A stretch of DNA of 64,000 nt, from NCBI RefSeq assembly GCF_001643015.1, contig NZ_CP015622.1, positions 199,358 through 263,357 on the forward strand. Reading direction: 5' to 3'. Both the position numbers and the translations under genes were made by a program. Of this stretch, positions 1 through 9,228 are shown piece after piece (position 1 is the stretch's first letter; each line of letters starts with the position of its first letter). The stretch comes from Corynebacterium crudilactis. Its GTDB lineage: Bacteria > Actinomycetota > Actinomycetes > Mycobacteriales > Mycobacteriaceae. The notes below the pieces were generated by a model. That model searched no databases and was not told the origin of the DNA. It was given only the letters and a program-made list of their open reading frames with translations.

Positions 1-491
1 GCAGCAGTTGCGGAAGCCGATACCAGCATGGATAGGGCAATGGCTACGATCATGAATGCTAAAGCGGTGAGGTACGTGCTATCGCCAACTCGAGGGAGTG
101 ACAGGACACGCAGAGCGAAACGTCGATCTAGTCCGTGCACAGTCATAGCTCGGGCAAGGATAAATGCACCGATGACTAAGAACACGGTGGGTGAACCGAA
201 AGCTCCGTAGACTTCTCCAGGAGAACCTGCACCAAGGAGCACTAGCATGGTGATACCGATTAACGCAGTGGCCGGGATCGGAATGGTTTCTGTGATCCAG
301 AACAGCACCACAAATCCCAAAGTTGCGAGCATTGCGCGCTGATCCCATGGAAGCTCTTGTGGCAAAAATAGGGCGGCTGCAATTAGTGGAATAACAGCTA
401 TGAGCCCGAATTTTGCGCGGATTTCATCAAAACGGTTGGCGGTTTCTGCTTCTTCAATAAGTGACATAGTGGGTGTAGTGGTGATGCTCAT
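1..491 (-). CDS. DASS/SLC13-type anion:Na+ symporter, N-terminal part (cut by window edge)
   Basis: About 163 N-terminal residues are visible; the rest lies beyond base 1. The protein opens with a short cytoplasmic stretch, then hydrophobic segments separated by the motif WITETIPIPATAL, which is typical of divalent anion:Na+ symporters and closely resembles the equivalent stretch of the complete dccT in this window (WWMTEAIPLAATAL). The ATG at 491 overlaps the TGA of the upstream lyase gene (ATGA), so the two are translationally coupled and probably share a substrate pathway: import of a di- or tricarboxylate followed by lyase cleavage. The substrate cannot be read from the sequence. The family call is strong; function is inferred. 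Confidence 0.8.
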   Translation of the reverse strand, partial: MSITTTPTMSLIEEAETANRFDEIRAKFGLIAVIPLIAAALFLPQELPWDQRAMLATLGFVVLFWITETIPIPATALIGITMLVLLGAGSPGEVYGAFGSPTVFLVIGAFILARAMTVHGLDRRFALRVLSLPRVGDSTYLTALAFMIVAIALSMLVSASATA

Positions 492-1900
492 CGTGACTCC
501 GAAATGGCGACGTGGGTATCATGGGCAAGTTCATCGATAGGTGCTAGGTCATGCCCCAACGGTGGGGTGGCATGCCAAGTGCGTACGGCTTCCGCTGCAA
601 TGTCAATTGCCTCACCAAGATAGTCTGCTGCTGTAACCAAGGCGTCAGGTATGTGCGCCTCAAGGTTTTGTCGCTTTGCGACGTCGATAAGCGCAGTTGC
701 TAGCACTGTTTTTGTCTCACGCGCGGTTGTTGATGCTGCATACAGTAGGTCATGGGCGTGCTCACGTCCCATATGTTCTGCTAGTTGGATCATTTGTGCT
801 TCGGCCATGGCTAAACCACCATCAAGCTCAAGGTTTGCCAACATGCGTTGTTCATCAACACGCATGCCATCAACAATGACAAAAGCTTCCTGCAAAGCGC
901 TGCTAGCAATCTGAGCCAACTGAGGGATTACCTGCCATTCAATCTGCCATTCACCGGCAGCTCGCTCATGGCCAGCTTCTTGAATCCGAGCCAATGACGA
1001 TGCCAACGAACCCGCTGTACCGGACAATCCAATGATGAGCTCAGAGGAAATTGGATTTACCTTCTGTGGCATGGTGGACGATGCACCACGATGTGGATTG
1101 TATGGCTCGAAAACTTCACCGATTTCAGTGCGGGAAAGATCCACAATATTACGTGCAAGACGTGCGCAAGCTGCGGTGATGGTTGTGCATAGCCAGCCGA
1201 ATTCAGCCAAAGTATCGCGATCAACATGCCATGGAATATTGGTGAGCTCCAGGTCTAGTAAGTCGGCAACTCGTGCACGTACCTCGCGTGACTTTTCACC
1301 ATAGGCTGCGGATGTTCCGCCTGCGCCAAACATTGAAACTATTGCAATTCGTGGATATGCCTGAGCAAGGCGCTCGCGATGACGATTGAACTGAGCTAAA
1401 AGTGTGGCAAGTGTGGCGCCAAATGTAGTTGGTACAGCCTGTTGCGCGTGAGTGCGGGCCGCCATGATGGAGGTATCGTACAGTTTTACTTGTTCTGCCA
1501 GACGGTCTCCCAGTTTTCCTAGATCCTTATCGAGAAGCGCAATGGATCTAGCCATCTGTAATGCCAGCCCGGAATCCATGATGTCTTGGGTTGTTGCGCC
1601 GTAGTGGACGCGTCCGTCTGGACCTTCGGGAAGATTTCTGGAAATTTCCCTGACCAGTCCAAGGATTGGATATCCAACATTTTTAGCCGATACCCATAAT
1701 GCATCCTGGTCAATGTTGTTGATGGTTGCAGCGTTCACGATGGCGTCTGAATCTTCTTTGGAAATAACGCCAAGTTCGCCTTGTGCAATAGCTAGAGCGC
1801 GTTCGACAGCGAGCCAGCTTTCAATAGCTGTATCGGATGAAAAGAGCTCATCTTGGGCATTATTGCCAGCAAGGTGATGGAGCAAGGAAAAGACGGACAT
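488..1900 (-). CDS. fumarase/aspartase-superfamily lyase (PcaB/PurB-like)
   Basis: A 470-residue member of the fumarase/argininosuccinase/adenylosuccinate lyase superfamily. The superfamily signature GASSTMPQKVNP is at residues 272-283, and the two other active-site regions are present (HYGATTQD near 99-106, RTHAQQAVP near 149-157). Such enzymes cleave C-N or C-O bonds, releasing fumarate, or lactonise carboxymuconate. It resembles 3-carboxy-cis,cis-muconate cycloisomerase but no other protocatechuate gene is nearby. Its stop overlaps the start of an anion transporter, which suggests catabolism of an imported anionic compound, possibly an N-succinyl-type adduct or a muconate derivative; this is inference. 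GGAGG lies about 9 bases before the ATG. A palindrome overlaps the likely promoter. Confidence 0.8.
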   Translation of the reverse strand: MSVFSLLHHLAGNNAQDELFSSDTAIESWLAVERALAIAQGELGVISKEDSDAIVNAATINNIDQDALWVSAKNVGYPILGLVREISRNLPEGPDGRVHYGATTQDIMDSGLALQMARSIALLDKDLGKLGDRLAEQVKLYDTSIMAARTHAQQAVPTTFGATLATLLAQFNRHRERLAQAYPRIAIVSMFGAGGTSAAYGEKSREVRARVADLLDLELTNIPWHVDRDTLAEFGWLCTTITAACARLARNIVDLSRTEIGEVFEPYNPHRGASSTMPQKVNPISSELIIGLSGTAGSLASSLARIQEAGHERAAGEWQIEWQVIPQLAQIASSALQEAFVIVDGMRVDEQRMLANLELDGGLAMAEAQMIQLAEHMGREHAHDLLYAASTTARETKTVLATALIDVAKRQNLEAHIPDALVTAADYLGEAIDIAAEAVRTWHATPPLGHDLAPIDELAHDTHVAISESR

Positions 1901-1941
1901 GTGGATTTCCTCCAGATGTTGAAGATGGTGAATGTGATTGG

Positions 1942-1981
1942 ATTGGAATCCAATTCTTAATTATGTCGAACATCACGTCAA
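1942..1981 (-). promoter_or_regulatory. candidate promoter and palindromic operator of the lyase-transporter operon
   Basis: Read on the minus strand there is TTGACG (1981-1976), a 16-base spacer, then TAAGAA (1959-1954). The near-perfect palindrome ATTGGAATCCAAT (1942-1954) touches the -10 and transcription start, the position of a classic repressor site. A half-similar copy, TTGGAATCCATTT, occurs at about 2105-2117. No regulator gene is adjacent. The promoter call is visual only. Confidence 0.4.
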
Positions 1982-2272
1982 GGGGTGAATTGATAGCATC
2001 TTGTGAAAATTTGAACACTATCGGCAATTACCTGCAGTAATAGTATTCCCGCGAAGGGGGAGGGTGGGGGTGATTGGCGTGTAAATCATTCCCCTTTTAG
2101 TGGTTTGGAATCCATTTCTTTTAGAAAAGGAAGACCCCTTCACATAGCTTTAAGCGGTGAAGGGGTGGAGGTTTTGGGATGTTACGTTCTTTGGGGTATG
2201 AAGTGGGTGGTGTGATTTTTTCAGACCATGTTCAATCTAATTGGTGGTCTCTTTTTGTGATGAACTGAGTTG
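1982..2272. other. intergenic stretch between lyase promoter and PAS gene
   Basis: No convincing coding sequence. It holds a second TTGGAATCC motif near 2105 and the hairpin listed at 2134-2166. The remainder shows no recognisable element. Confidence 0.5.
2134..2166 (-). terminator. intrinsic terminator of the PAS-domain gene
   Basis: Ten-base-pair stem ACCCCTTCAC/GTGAAGGGGT with a 13-base loop, followed on the minus strand by a pyrimidine-rich tail (CTTCCTTTTCT). It lies downstream of the PAS gene that ends at 2273. Confidence 0.6.
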
Positions 2273-2707
2273 TTACCCTTCTAGCGGGCGTTCCAATTCT
2301 TTGATGCGGATACGCAGTGCCTTTTTCTCATCCCAATTGGCGGTGACATCGCGGAGGAATGCTGCGACTCCTTCAATTTTCCCTGAATCATCTTTCAAAA
2401 TTGTGATGGAGAATTCCAGGGACATTTTGGATCCATCTGCTCGCACACCTGGAACGTTGAGGGGTTCGGATCCGTAGCGGGTTTCGCCGGATTCCATGAC
2501 ACGGTCCCATCCATCCCAGTGCGCTTTGCGGTGCTTCTCGGGGATGATGATGTCGAGGGATTTTCCGAGAGCTTCGCCGGCCATGTATCCGAAGAGGTGT
2601 TCTGCGCCGCCGTTCCAGACTCTGATGATGCCATCGCGGGTGGCGTAGATGATGGCTTCTTCAGTTTCGGCGACAAGGCGGCTTGTGATGGTGTCAAAAT
2701 CAACCAT
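2273..2707 (-). CDS. single PAS-domain protein
   Basis: A 144-residue protein consisting almost wholly of one PAS fold: the opening EEAIIYATRDGIIRVWNGGAE, the GYMAGEALGKSL helix region, a central RYGSEPLNVPG strand, and a PAC-like end (AFLRDVTANWDEK). A short charged helix that could be a coiled coil closes it. There is no kinase, cyclase or DNA-binding domain, so it is either a stand-alone sensor acting through a partner or a remnant of a larger sensor kinase. It is transcribed divergently from gltB with 200 bases between them. Ligand and output are unknown. Confidence 0.7.
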   Translation of the reverse strand: MVDFDTITSRLVAETEEAIIYATRDGIIRVWNGGAEHLFGYMAGEALGKSLDIIIPEKHRKAHWDGWDRVMESGETRYGSEPLNVPGVRADGSKMSLEFSITILKDDSGKIEGVAAFLRDVTANWDEKKALRIRIKELERPLEG

Positions 2708-2792
2708 TTTCTTCTTCTTTCTTTGAATGAGCAGGCGACTAGCTTCTACATTATCTTGTGATTTGAAACACAGGAGCGTAATCTGACCTCCC

Positions 2793-2817
2793 TTTTCCTA
2801 TCGGTTGATCGAAAATA
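2793..2817 (+). promoter_or_regulatory. candidate AmtR box 1 upstream of gltB
   Basis: TTTTCCTATCGGTTGATCGAAAATA-like block with flanking TTTTC/GAAAA arms, matching the CTAT-N6-AT pattern known for the corynebacterial nitrogen regulator AmtR. gltBD is an established AmtR target in C. glutamicum; the exact box here is inferred by eye. Confidence 0.5.
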
Positions 2818-2858
2818 AACCTTTTACCACTTGCGCTGCAGGTAGTCCACCTGTTTTT

Positions 2859-2884
2859 CTTATTATCGAACGATTGATAGAAAC
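2859..2884 (+). promoter_or_regulatory. candidate AmtR box 2 upstream of gltB
   Basis: Second match to the AmtR pattern: TTAT, six bases, then ATTGATAGAAA, about 25-50 bases before the gltB start. Two boxes about 65 bases apart would fit repression under nitrogen sufficiency. Visual assignment. Confidence 0.5.
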
Positions 2885-2907
2885 AGGATTGAAGCGAGGT
2901 ATCACGC

Positions 2908-5900
2908 ATGAAAAGACAAGGACTCTACAACCCTGCGCATGAACATGACGCCTGCGGTGTGGCGTTTATTGCGGATATCCACGGCCGACCAAGCCGCAGC
3001 ATTGTTGATCGTGCATTGGAAGCCCTGCGCAATATTGATCACCGCGGTGCTGCTGGCGCAGAGAAGAATACTGGCGATGGTGCAGGTATTCTCATGCAGA
3101 TTCCGGATAGCTTTTATCGTGAAGTTTCTGGCCTTGAGCTGCCTGAGGCAGGCCATTACGCCACTGGTATTGCATTTTTGCCCCGCGGCCGCATGGCTAT
3201 GTTGGATGCGCAAAAAGAAATCGAGCGCATCGCCACCCAAGAAGGCGCTACTGTGCTGGGCTGGCGCATGGTTCCTTTTGATGCCCGCGAGCTAGGCTCC
3301 ATGGCGGAAGAAGCTATGCCAAGTTTCGCGCAGATTTTTCTCACTGTGCCTGGTAAATCCGGTGAAGATCTAGATCGCGTGATGTTTTTTATCCGCAAGC
3401 GCTGCGAACGTGAACTGGGCACGATTAATGGCCGGGACACGGTCTATTTCCCATCATTGTCTTCGCGCACCATCATTTACAAAGGCATGCTCACCACTTT
3501 GCAGTTGGAGGGTTTCTTTGAAGATCTGGGAGATGCACGCCTGGAATCAGCGATCGCCATTGTGCACTCGCGTTTTTCTACCAACACTTTCCCCAGCTGG
3601 CCACTGGCGCACCCATATCGATTCGTTGCGCATAACGGCGAAATTAATACGGTTCGCGGCAATGAAAACTGGATGCGCGCCCGCGAGGCGCTTATTAAAA
3701 GCGACAAGCTGGGCAATTTGAGCAGCGTGCTGCCCATCTGCACCCCAGAGGGTTCCGATACAGCGCGTTTCGACGAGGCCTTGGAGCTTTTGCACCTGGG
3801 CGGATACTCCCTGCCACATGCTGTTGCGATGATGATTCCGCAGGCTTGGGAACACAACAAGACACTGTCCCCAGAGTTGCGTGATTTCTACGAATACCAC
3901 TCTTGTCTGATGGAGCCGTGGGATGGTCCGGCAGCGTTGGCCTTTACTGATGGTCGTTTTGTGGGTGCTGTGCTCGATCGCAATGGCTTGCGACCAGGGC
4001 GAATCACCATTACTGATTCGGGCCTTGTTGTGATGGCGTCAGAATCGGGAGTGCTGGACCTGAAGGAGGAGAGCGTCGTAAAGCGTACTCGCGTGCAGCC
4101 TGGACGCATGTTCCTGGTTGACACGGCCGAGGGCCGCATCGTGGAAGACGAGGAAATCAAGCAGAAATTAAGCGAAGCGCAGCCATATGGCGACTGGATT
4201 CGCGATAATTTTGTGCATTTGGATCGCCTGCCTCAGACGCGCTACAGCTATATGCCACACTCGCGTGCTGTGTTACGTCAGCGCGTTTTCGGTATCACCG
4301 AAGAAGACGTGGATTTGTTGCTGCTGCCGATGGCGCGCCAGGGTGCAGAAGCGATTGGTTCTATGGGTTCGGATACGCCGATTGCGGCACTGTCCCAGCG
4401 ACCACGCATGCTTTATGATTTCTTTGCGCAGCGTTTCGCTCAGGTGACCAACCCTCCGTTGGACTCCATCCGTGAGAAGCCTGTGACCAGCATGTTCACC
4501 TTGTTGGGTGCGCAGTCTGATGTGCTCAATCCAGGCCCTGATGCAGCGCGACGCATCCGTTTAGAATCGCCGATCATCGATAACCATGAGCTCGCCACCT
4601 TAATTAATGCCAATGCGCATGGTGAATGGGATTCCTTTGGTGCGGCCGTGATTTCTGGCCTGTATCCAGTAGCCCACCACGGTGCCGGCATGAAGGCTGC
4701 CATTGCACGTGTGCGCCGCGAGGTTTCTGAAGCGATCCGCCACGGCAAGACACTGATTGTGTTGTCGGATCGTGATTCCGATGAGCGCATGGCTCCCATC
4801 CCTGCGCTGCTGTTGACTTCTGCTGTGCATCAGTACTTGGTACAGCAACGTACCCGGACCCAGTGCTCCCTGGTTGTGGAATCCGGCGATGCCCGCGAGG
4901 TTCATCACCTGTCCATGCTCATTGGTTTCGGCGCCGATGCGATCAACCCATATATGGCCTTTGAAACCATCGATGAGCTGCGCATGAAGGGTCAATTGGA
5001 TGGCCTTTCTTTGGATGAAGCATCCCGTAACTACATCAAGGCAGCAACCACTGGTGTGCTGAAAGTGATGTCCAAAATGGGTATTGCAACAGTGTCGTCC
5101 TACCGTGGCGCGCAGCTTGCCGATGTCACCGGTCTGCACCAGGATCTTTTGGACAACTATTTCGGTGGCATTGCCTCACCAATTTCCGGTATTGGCCTAG
5201 ATGAAGTGGCAGCTGATGTGGAAGCTCGCCACCGCAGCGCATTTTTGCCACGCCCTGAAGAACACGCGCACCGCGAATTGGATTTGGGTGGTGAATACAA
5301 GTGGCGCCGCGAAGGTGAATACCACCTGTTCAACCCAGAGACCATCTTCAAATTGCAACACGCTACTCGTTCTGGCAGCTATGAAATCTTCAAGGATTAC
5401 ACCCGCAAAGTCGATGATCAATCCACCCGCTTGGGTACCATTCGTGGACTTTTTGAATTCAGCACTGATCGTAAGCCAATTCCAGTTTCTGAAGTGGAAT
5501 CTGTCAGCAAGATCGTGAAGCGTTTCTCTACGGGTGCGATGTCTTATGGTTCGATTTCTGCCGAAGCTCATGAGGTGTTGGCAATTGCCATGAACCGCTT
5601 GGGTGGCATGTCCAACTCTGGCGAAGGCGGCGAGGATGCCCGCCGCTTTGATGTGGAACCCAATGGTGATTGGAAGCGCTCTGCCATCAAGCAGGTGGCG
5701 TCGGGACGTTTCGGCGTGACCAGCCATTACTTGAATAACTGCACCGATATCCAAATCAAGATGGCACAGGGTGCAAAGCCTGGCGAAGGTGGCCAGCTGC
5801 CACCAAACAAGGTCTACCCATGGGTTGCTGAAGTGCGCATCACCACCCCAGGTGTTGGTTTGATTTCGCCTCCACCACACCATGATATTTACTCCATTGA

Positions 5901-7440
5901 GGATCTTGCACAGCTGATCCACGACCTGAAGAACGCCAACCCACGTGCACGAATCCACGTGAAGCTGGTGGCAGAACAAGGCGTGGGAACTGTTGCAGCC
6001 GGTGTGTCCAAAGCCCATGCTGATGTGGTGCTTATTTCCGGCCACGACGGCGGAACTGGCGCATCACCTTTGACCTCACTGAAGCATGCCGGTGGCCCAT
6101 GGGAGTTGGGCTTGGCCGAAACTCAGCAAACGCTGCTGCTCAACGGCCTGCGCGATCGTATTCGCGTGCAGTGCGATGGTCAGCTAAAAACTGGTCGAGA
6201 TGTAGTGATTGCAGCTTTGCTCGGTGCTGAAGAATTCGGTTTCGCCACCGCACCGCTGGTGGTGGAAGGCTGCATCATGATGCGCGTGTGCCACTTGGAT
6301 ACCTGCCCGGTTGGTATCGCTACCCAGAACCCAGATCTGCGTTCCAAGTTCACCGGCAAGGCTGAGCATGTGGTCAATTTCTTTACTTTCATCGCTCAGG
6401 AAGTTCGTGAGTACTTGGCACAGCTTGGTTTCCGTTCCATTGATGAAGCAGTGGGACAAGCTCAGGTATTGCGTAAGCGTTCCGGAATCCCTGCTGATTC
6501 CCGCGCAGCACATCTGGATTTGAGCCCAATTTTCCACCGTCCAGCAACCCCGCATTTCCCAACTCAGGATGTGCGGTGCACCAAGACCCAGGAGCATAGC
6601 CTGGAAAAAGCCCTGGACAATGCGTTTATTGATAAGGCTTCGGACACCATTACTCGCGCTGCCGCAGGTGTGGATACCAGCATCGTTATTGATAGTTCCA
6701 TCAGCAATGTCAACCGTTCGGTGGGCACCATGTTGGGTTCTGCAGTCAGCCGTGTGGCAGGTGCCCAAGGTCTAAAAGATGGCACTATCACCTTGAATCT
6801 GGACGGCTGCGCCGGTAACTCTTTCGGTGCGTTTATCCCTAAAGGCATCACTATCAACCTCACCGGCGATGCTAATGATTTTGTTGGCAAGGGCTTATCT
6901 GGTGGCAAGATCGTGATCAAGCCTTCCAATAATGCGCCAAAGCAGTTGAAGAATAATCCAAATATCATTGCCGGAAATGTGCTTGGCTATGGTGCAACTA
7001 GCGGTGAGTTATTTATTCGTGGCCAGGTCGGCGAACGTTTCTGCGTGCGTAACTCTGGTGCCACCGCAGTTGTTGAAGGCATTGGAAACCACGGTTGTGA
7101 ATACATGACCGGCGGCCGCGTGCTGGTTTTGGGTCCTGTGGGTGAAAACTTTGGTGCTGGCATGTCTGGCGGTATCGCTTATCTGCAGAACGTGACAGAT
7201 CTTGCACAAAAAATCAACGGCGAATTGGTGGATGTCCTGCCGTTGAGCGCGGATGAGCAGATCTGGGCCGATAAGCTCATTGCTCGTCACCGTGAACTCA
7301 CCGGATCTGAGACCAAGCTGCGCGCACAAGATTTGGTGAAAATCATGCCACGCGATTTCCAAAAAGTACTCAATATCATCGAAACAGCCAACACTGCGGG
7401 CGAAGACCCAGCAATCAAGATCATGGAGGCAGTGAGCTAA
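2908..7440 (+). CDS. gltB: glutamate synthase (GOGAT), large subunit
   Basis: A 1510-residue large subunit, the usual length. It transfers the glutamine amide to 2-oxoglutarate with electrons from GltD. The class II amidotransferase nucleophile is Cys16 in DACGVAF, exposed by removal of a 15-residue propeptide. The FMN/synthase domain carries the [10 protein letters not shown] region, the GQLPPNKV loop and the [10 protein letters not shown] motif; the 3Fe-4S cysteines follow as C-x5-C-x4-C (about 1122, 1128, 1133), and the C-terminal beta-helix is glycine-rich. Candidate AmtR sites lie upstream. Its TAA shares one base with the gltD ATG, so the two subunits are translated together. Confidence 0.97.
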   Translation: MKRQGLYNPAHEHDACGVAFIADIHGRPSRSIVDRALEALRNIDHRGAAGAEKNTGDGAGILMQIPDSFYREVSGLELPEAGHYATGIAFLPRGRMAMLDAQKEIERIATQEGATVLGWRMVPFDARELGSMAEEAMPSFAQIFLTVPGKSGEDLDRVMFFIRKRCERELGTINGRDTVYFPSLSSRTIIYKGMLTTLQLEGFFEDLGDARLESAIAIVHSRFSTNTFPSWPLAHPYRFVAHNGEINTVRGNENWMRAREALIKSDKLGNLSSVLPICTPEGSDTARFDEALELLHLGGYSLPHAVAMMIPQAWEHNKTLSPELRDFYEYHSCLMEPWDGPAALAFTDGRFVGAVLDRNGLRPGRITITDSGLVVMASESGVLDLKEESVVKRTRVQPGRMFLVDTAEGRIVEDEEIKQKLSEAQPYGDWIRDNFVHLDRLPQTRYSYMPHSRAVLRQRVFGITEEDVDLLLLPMARQGAEAIGSMGSDTPIAALSQRPRMLYDFFAQRFAQVTNPPLDSIREKPVTSMFTLLGAQSDVLNPGPDAARRIRLESPIIDNHELATLINANAHGEWDSFGAAVISGLYPVAHHGAGMKAAIARVRREVSEAIRHGKTLIVLSDRDSDERMAPIPALLLTSAVHQYLVQQRTRTQCSLVVESGDAREVHHLSMLIGFGADAINPYMAFETIDELRMKGQLDGLSLDEASRNYIKAATTGVLKVMSKMGIATVSSYRGAQLADVTGLHQDLLDNYFGGIASPISGIGLDEVAADVEARHRSAFLPRPEEHAHRELDLGGEYKWRREGEYHLFNPETIFKLQHATRSGSYEIFKDYTRKVDDQSTRLGTIRGLFEFSTDRKPIPVSEVESVSKIVKRFSTGAMSYGSISAEAHEVLAIAMNRLGGMSNSGEGGEDARRFDVEPNGDWKRSAIKQVASGRFGVTSHYLNNCTDIQIKMAQGAKPGEGGQLPPNKVYPWVAEVRITTPGVGLISPPPHHDIYSIEDLAQLIHDLKNANPRARIHVKLVAEQGVGTVAAGVSKAHADVVLISGHDGGTGASPLTSLKHAGGPWELGLAETQQTLLLNGLRDRIRVQCDGQLKTGRDVVIAALLGAEEFGFATAPLVVEGCIMMRVCHLDTCPVGIATQNPDLRSKFTGKAEHVVNFFTFIAQEVREYLAQLGFRSIDEAVGQAQVLRKRSGIPADSRAAHLDLSPIFHRPATPHFPTQDVRCTKTQEHSLEKALDNAFIDKASDTITRAAAGVDTSIVIDSSISNVNRSVGTMLGSAVSRVAGAQGLKDGTITLNLDGCAGNSFGAFIPKGITINLTGDANDFVGKGLSGGKIVIKPSNNAPKQLKNNPNIIAGNVLGYGATSGELFIRGQVGERFCVRNSGATAVVEGIGNHGCEYMTGGRVLVLGPVGENFGAGMSGGIAYLQNVTDLAQKINGELVDVLPLSADEQIWADKLIARHRELTGSETKLRAQDLVKIMPRDFQKVLNIIETANTAGEDPAIKIMEAVS

Positions 7441-8960
7441 TGTCCGACCCACAAGGATTCATCAAATATTCTCGACGTGAGCCTGCACACCGTCCGGTTC
7501 CGCTGCGTCTCATGGACTATTCCGAGGTCTATGAGCAAGCTCCTGCAGGTCAGATCGAGGAACAAGCTGCGCGGTGCATGGATTGTGGTGTGCCGTTTTG
7601 CCACGAAGGCTGCCCGCTGGGCAATATCATCCCGGAGTGGAATGATCTGGTGCGCCAAGGTCGGTGGAAAGAAGCCTATGATCGCCTGCACGCGACCAAC
7701 AATTTCCCCGAGTTCACGGGCCGTTTGTGCCCGGCACCCTGCGAAGGGGCATGTGTACTCGGTATCAACGATGATTCCGTGACGATCAAAAACGTTGAGC
7801 TGGAAATCGTCGAAAAGGCTTTCCGTGAAGGCTGGGTGAAACCAGTAATCCCCTCCATGTCCACCGGCCTGTCCGTCGCCGTCGTCGGTTCCGGCCCCGC
7901 TGGACTGGCCGCCGCGCAGCAGCTCACCCGCGCAGGCCACAGCGTCACCGTTTTTGAGCGCGACGACCGCGCAGGCGGCCTCATGCGCTACGGCGTGCCG
8001 GAATACAAAATGGAAAACCGTTGGATCGACCGCCGTATCGAGCAAATGGAAGCAGAGGGCACAACTTTCCAGGTAGGCACCTCGCCGCGCGCTGCTGAAC
8101 TAGCGCTTTTCGACGCCATCCTCCTCGCAACCGGCACCCCCGTGGCGCGCGAACTCTCAGTTCCCGGTCACGACCTCAACGGCATTCATGCCGCAATGGA
8201 TTATCTCACCGCACAGAACCACATCAATGAAGGTGACGGTGATGTCTCGCCAATTAATGCCAAAGGCAAGAAAGTTGTCATCATCGGCGGTGGCGATACC
8301 GGTACCGACTGCTTCGGAACCGCCCTGCGCCAAGGTGCAGAATCAGTCACCCAATTTGATATCCGACCCCGCGCACCATTCCAACGTGCCGATTCCACTC
8401 CCTGGCCGATGTACCCCAACCTCTTCCGCACTGCCACAGCACATGAAGAAGGCGAATACATCATCACTGGTGATGAATCAGCCGATGAAATTGCAGCTCT
8501 TGGCCTTGCCGAGCGTGCCGCAGGCTTAACCCTCGGTGAACGTAAATTTGCCGTCAACACCGTGGAATTCCACGGCACCAACGGCCATGTCACCGGACTT
8601 ACCGGCAACCAAATCCGCGTAGTCAACGGCAAACGTGAGCCAATCGAAGGCACTGAATTCCCCTTCGAAGCAGACCTCGTGCTCGTCGCACTCGGATTCA
8701 CCGGCGCGGAACAAGGCGGATTGGCACATGAACTCGGTGTCGGTTTCGATGATCGTGGCCGCATTATCCGCGATGCCGAATACCGCAGCCCCACTAACTC
8801 CCGGGTTTACATCGCAGGCGATAATGGCCGTGGACAATCCCTGATCGTGTGGGCAATTGCCGAAGGTCGTGCTTGTGCCGCAGCTATTGATGCTGATCTC
8901 ATGGGCGAAACCGCACTTCCAGTAGCAGTTGCACCACAGGATGTGCCGCTGGCTGTCTAG
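7440..8960 (+). CDS. gltD: glutamate synthase, small subunit
   Basis: A 506-residue NADPH-oxidising beta subunit. N-terminal cysteines Cys46, Cys49, Cys54 and Cys58, with a second set in RLCPAPCEGAC near 100-108, bind 4Fe-4S clusters. The FAD Rossmann motif VVGSGPAGLAAA is near residue 145 and the NADPH motif IIGGGDTGTDC near 280; a closing GD motif (AGDNGRG) completes the FAD site. It passes electrons to FMN and Fe-S in GltB. The start codon overlaps the gltB stop by one base, and there is no gap in which a separate promoter could sit. Confidence 0.97.
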   Translation: MSDPQGFIKYSRREPAHRPVPLRLMDYSEVYEQAPAGQIEEQAARCMDCGVPFCHEGCPLGNIIPEWNDLVRQGRWKEAYDRLHATNNFPEFTGRLCPAPCEGACVLGINDDSVTIKNVELEIVEKAFREGWVKPVIPSMSTGLSVAVVGSGPAGLAAAQQLTRAGHSVTVFERDDRAGGLMRYGVPEYKMENRWIDRRIEQMEAEGTTFQVGTSPRAAELALFDAILLATGTPVARELSVPGHDLNGIHAAMDYLTAQNHINEGDGDVSPINAKGKKVVIIGGGDTGTDCFGTALRQGAESVTQFDIRPRAPFQRADSTPWPMYPNLFRTATAHEEGEYIITGDESADEIAALGLAERAAGLTLGERKFAVNTVEFHGTNGHVTGLTGNQIRVVNGKREPIEGTEFPFEADLVLVALGFTGAEQGGLAHELGVGFDDRGRIIRDAEYRSPTNSRVYIAGDNGRGQSLIVWAIAEGRACAAAIDADLMGETALPVAVAPQDVPLAV

Positions 8961-9004
8961 TTTGATCTTCACCGTGAGAATCTGCCTCCTTTGAACTTGG
9001 GATA

Positions 9005-9094
9005 TGTGGCAGATCCTTGCATGCTCAGAGCTCCAAAATGCACCGATCTGCCACAGATCTGCCCCTTCCTGACTGTTTGTGGCAGGTCCTTGCA
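9005..9094. repeat. palindromic element with a 73-bp direct repeat
   Basis: TGTGGCAGATC (9005-9015) pairs perfectly with GATCTGCCACA (9045-9055), with inner TGCAT/ATGCA extending the stem. The left arm recurs as TGTGGCAGGTCCTTGCA at 9078-9094, 73 bases on, and an inverted GATCTGCC block lies between. It is intergenic, after gltD. Confidence 0.6.
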
Positions 9095-9152
9095 CTGGCA
9101 TCTTTCAGGAACCATGTAGGAATCACTACAGCCCCAATTGTCCCCAAAATGA

Positions 9153-9188
9153 CCCCTTCTAGAAGCGTCTCTAAGGCTCTAGAAGGGG
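9153..9188. terminator. hairpin terminator between convergent gltD and GCS2-type gene
   Basis: Perfect 11-bp stem CCCCTTCTAGA/TCTAGAAGGGG around a 14-base loop. It sits between two converging genes, so it may act on both. A U-tract is weak on either side. Confidence 0.5.
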
Positions 9189-9228
9189 TGTAATCAGGTT
9201 TCAACATTGGGTTGGTTTTTACAGAGCG

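Noticed and set aside
5197..6045. Minus-strand ORF of 282 codons inside gltB
   Set aside because: Antisense of the strongly conserved FMN domain of gltB; His/Trp-rich with no recognisable fold.
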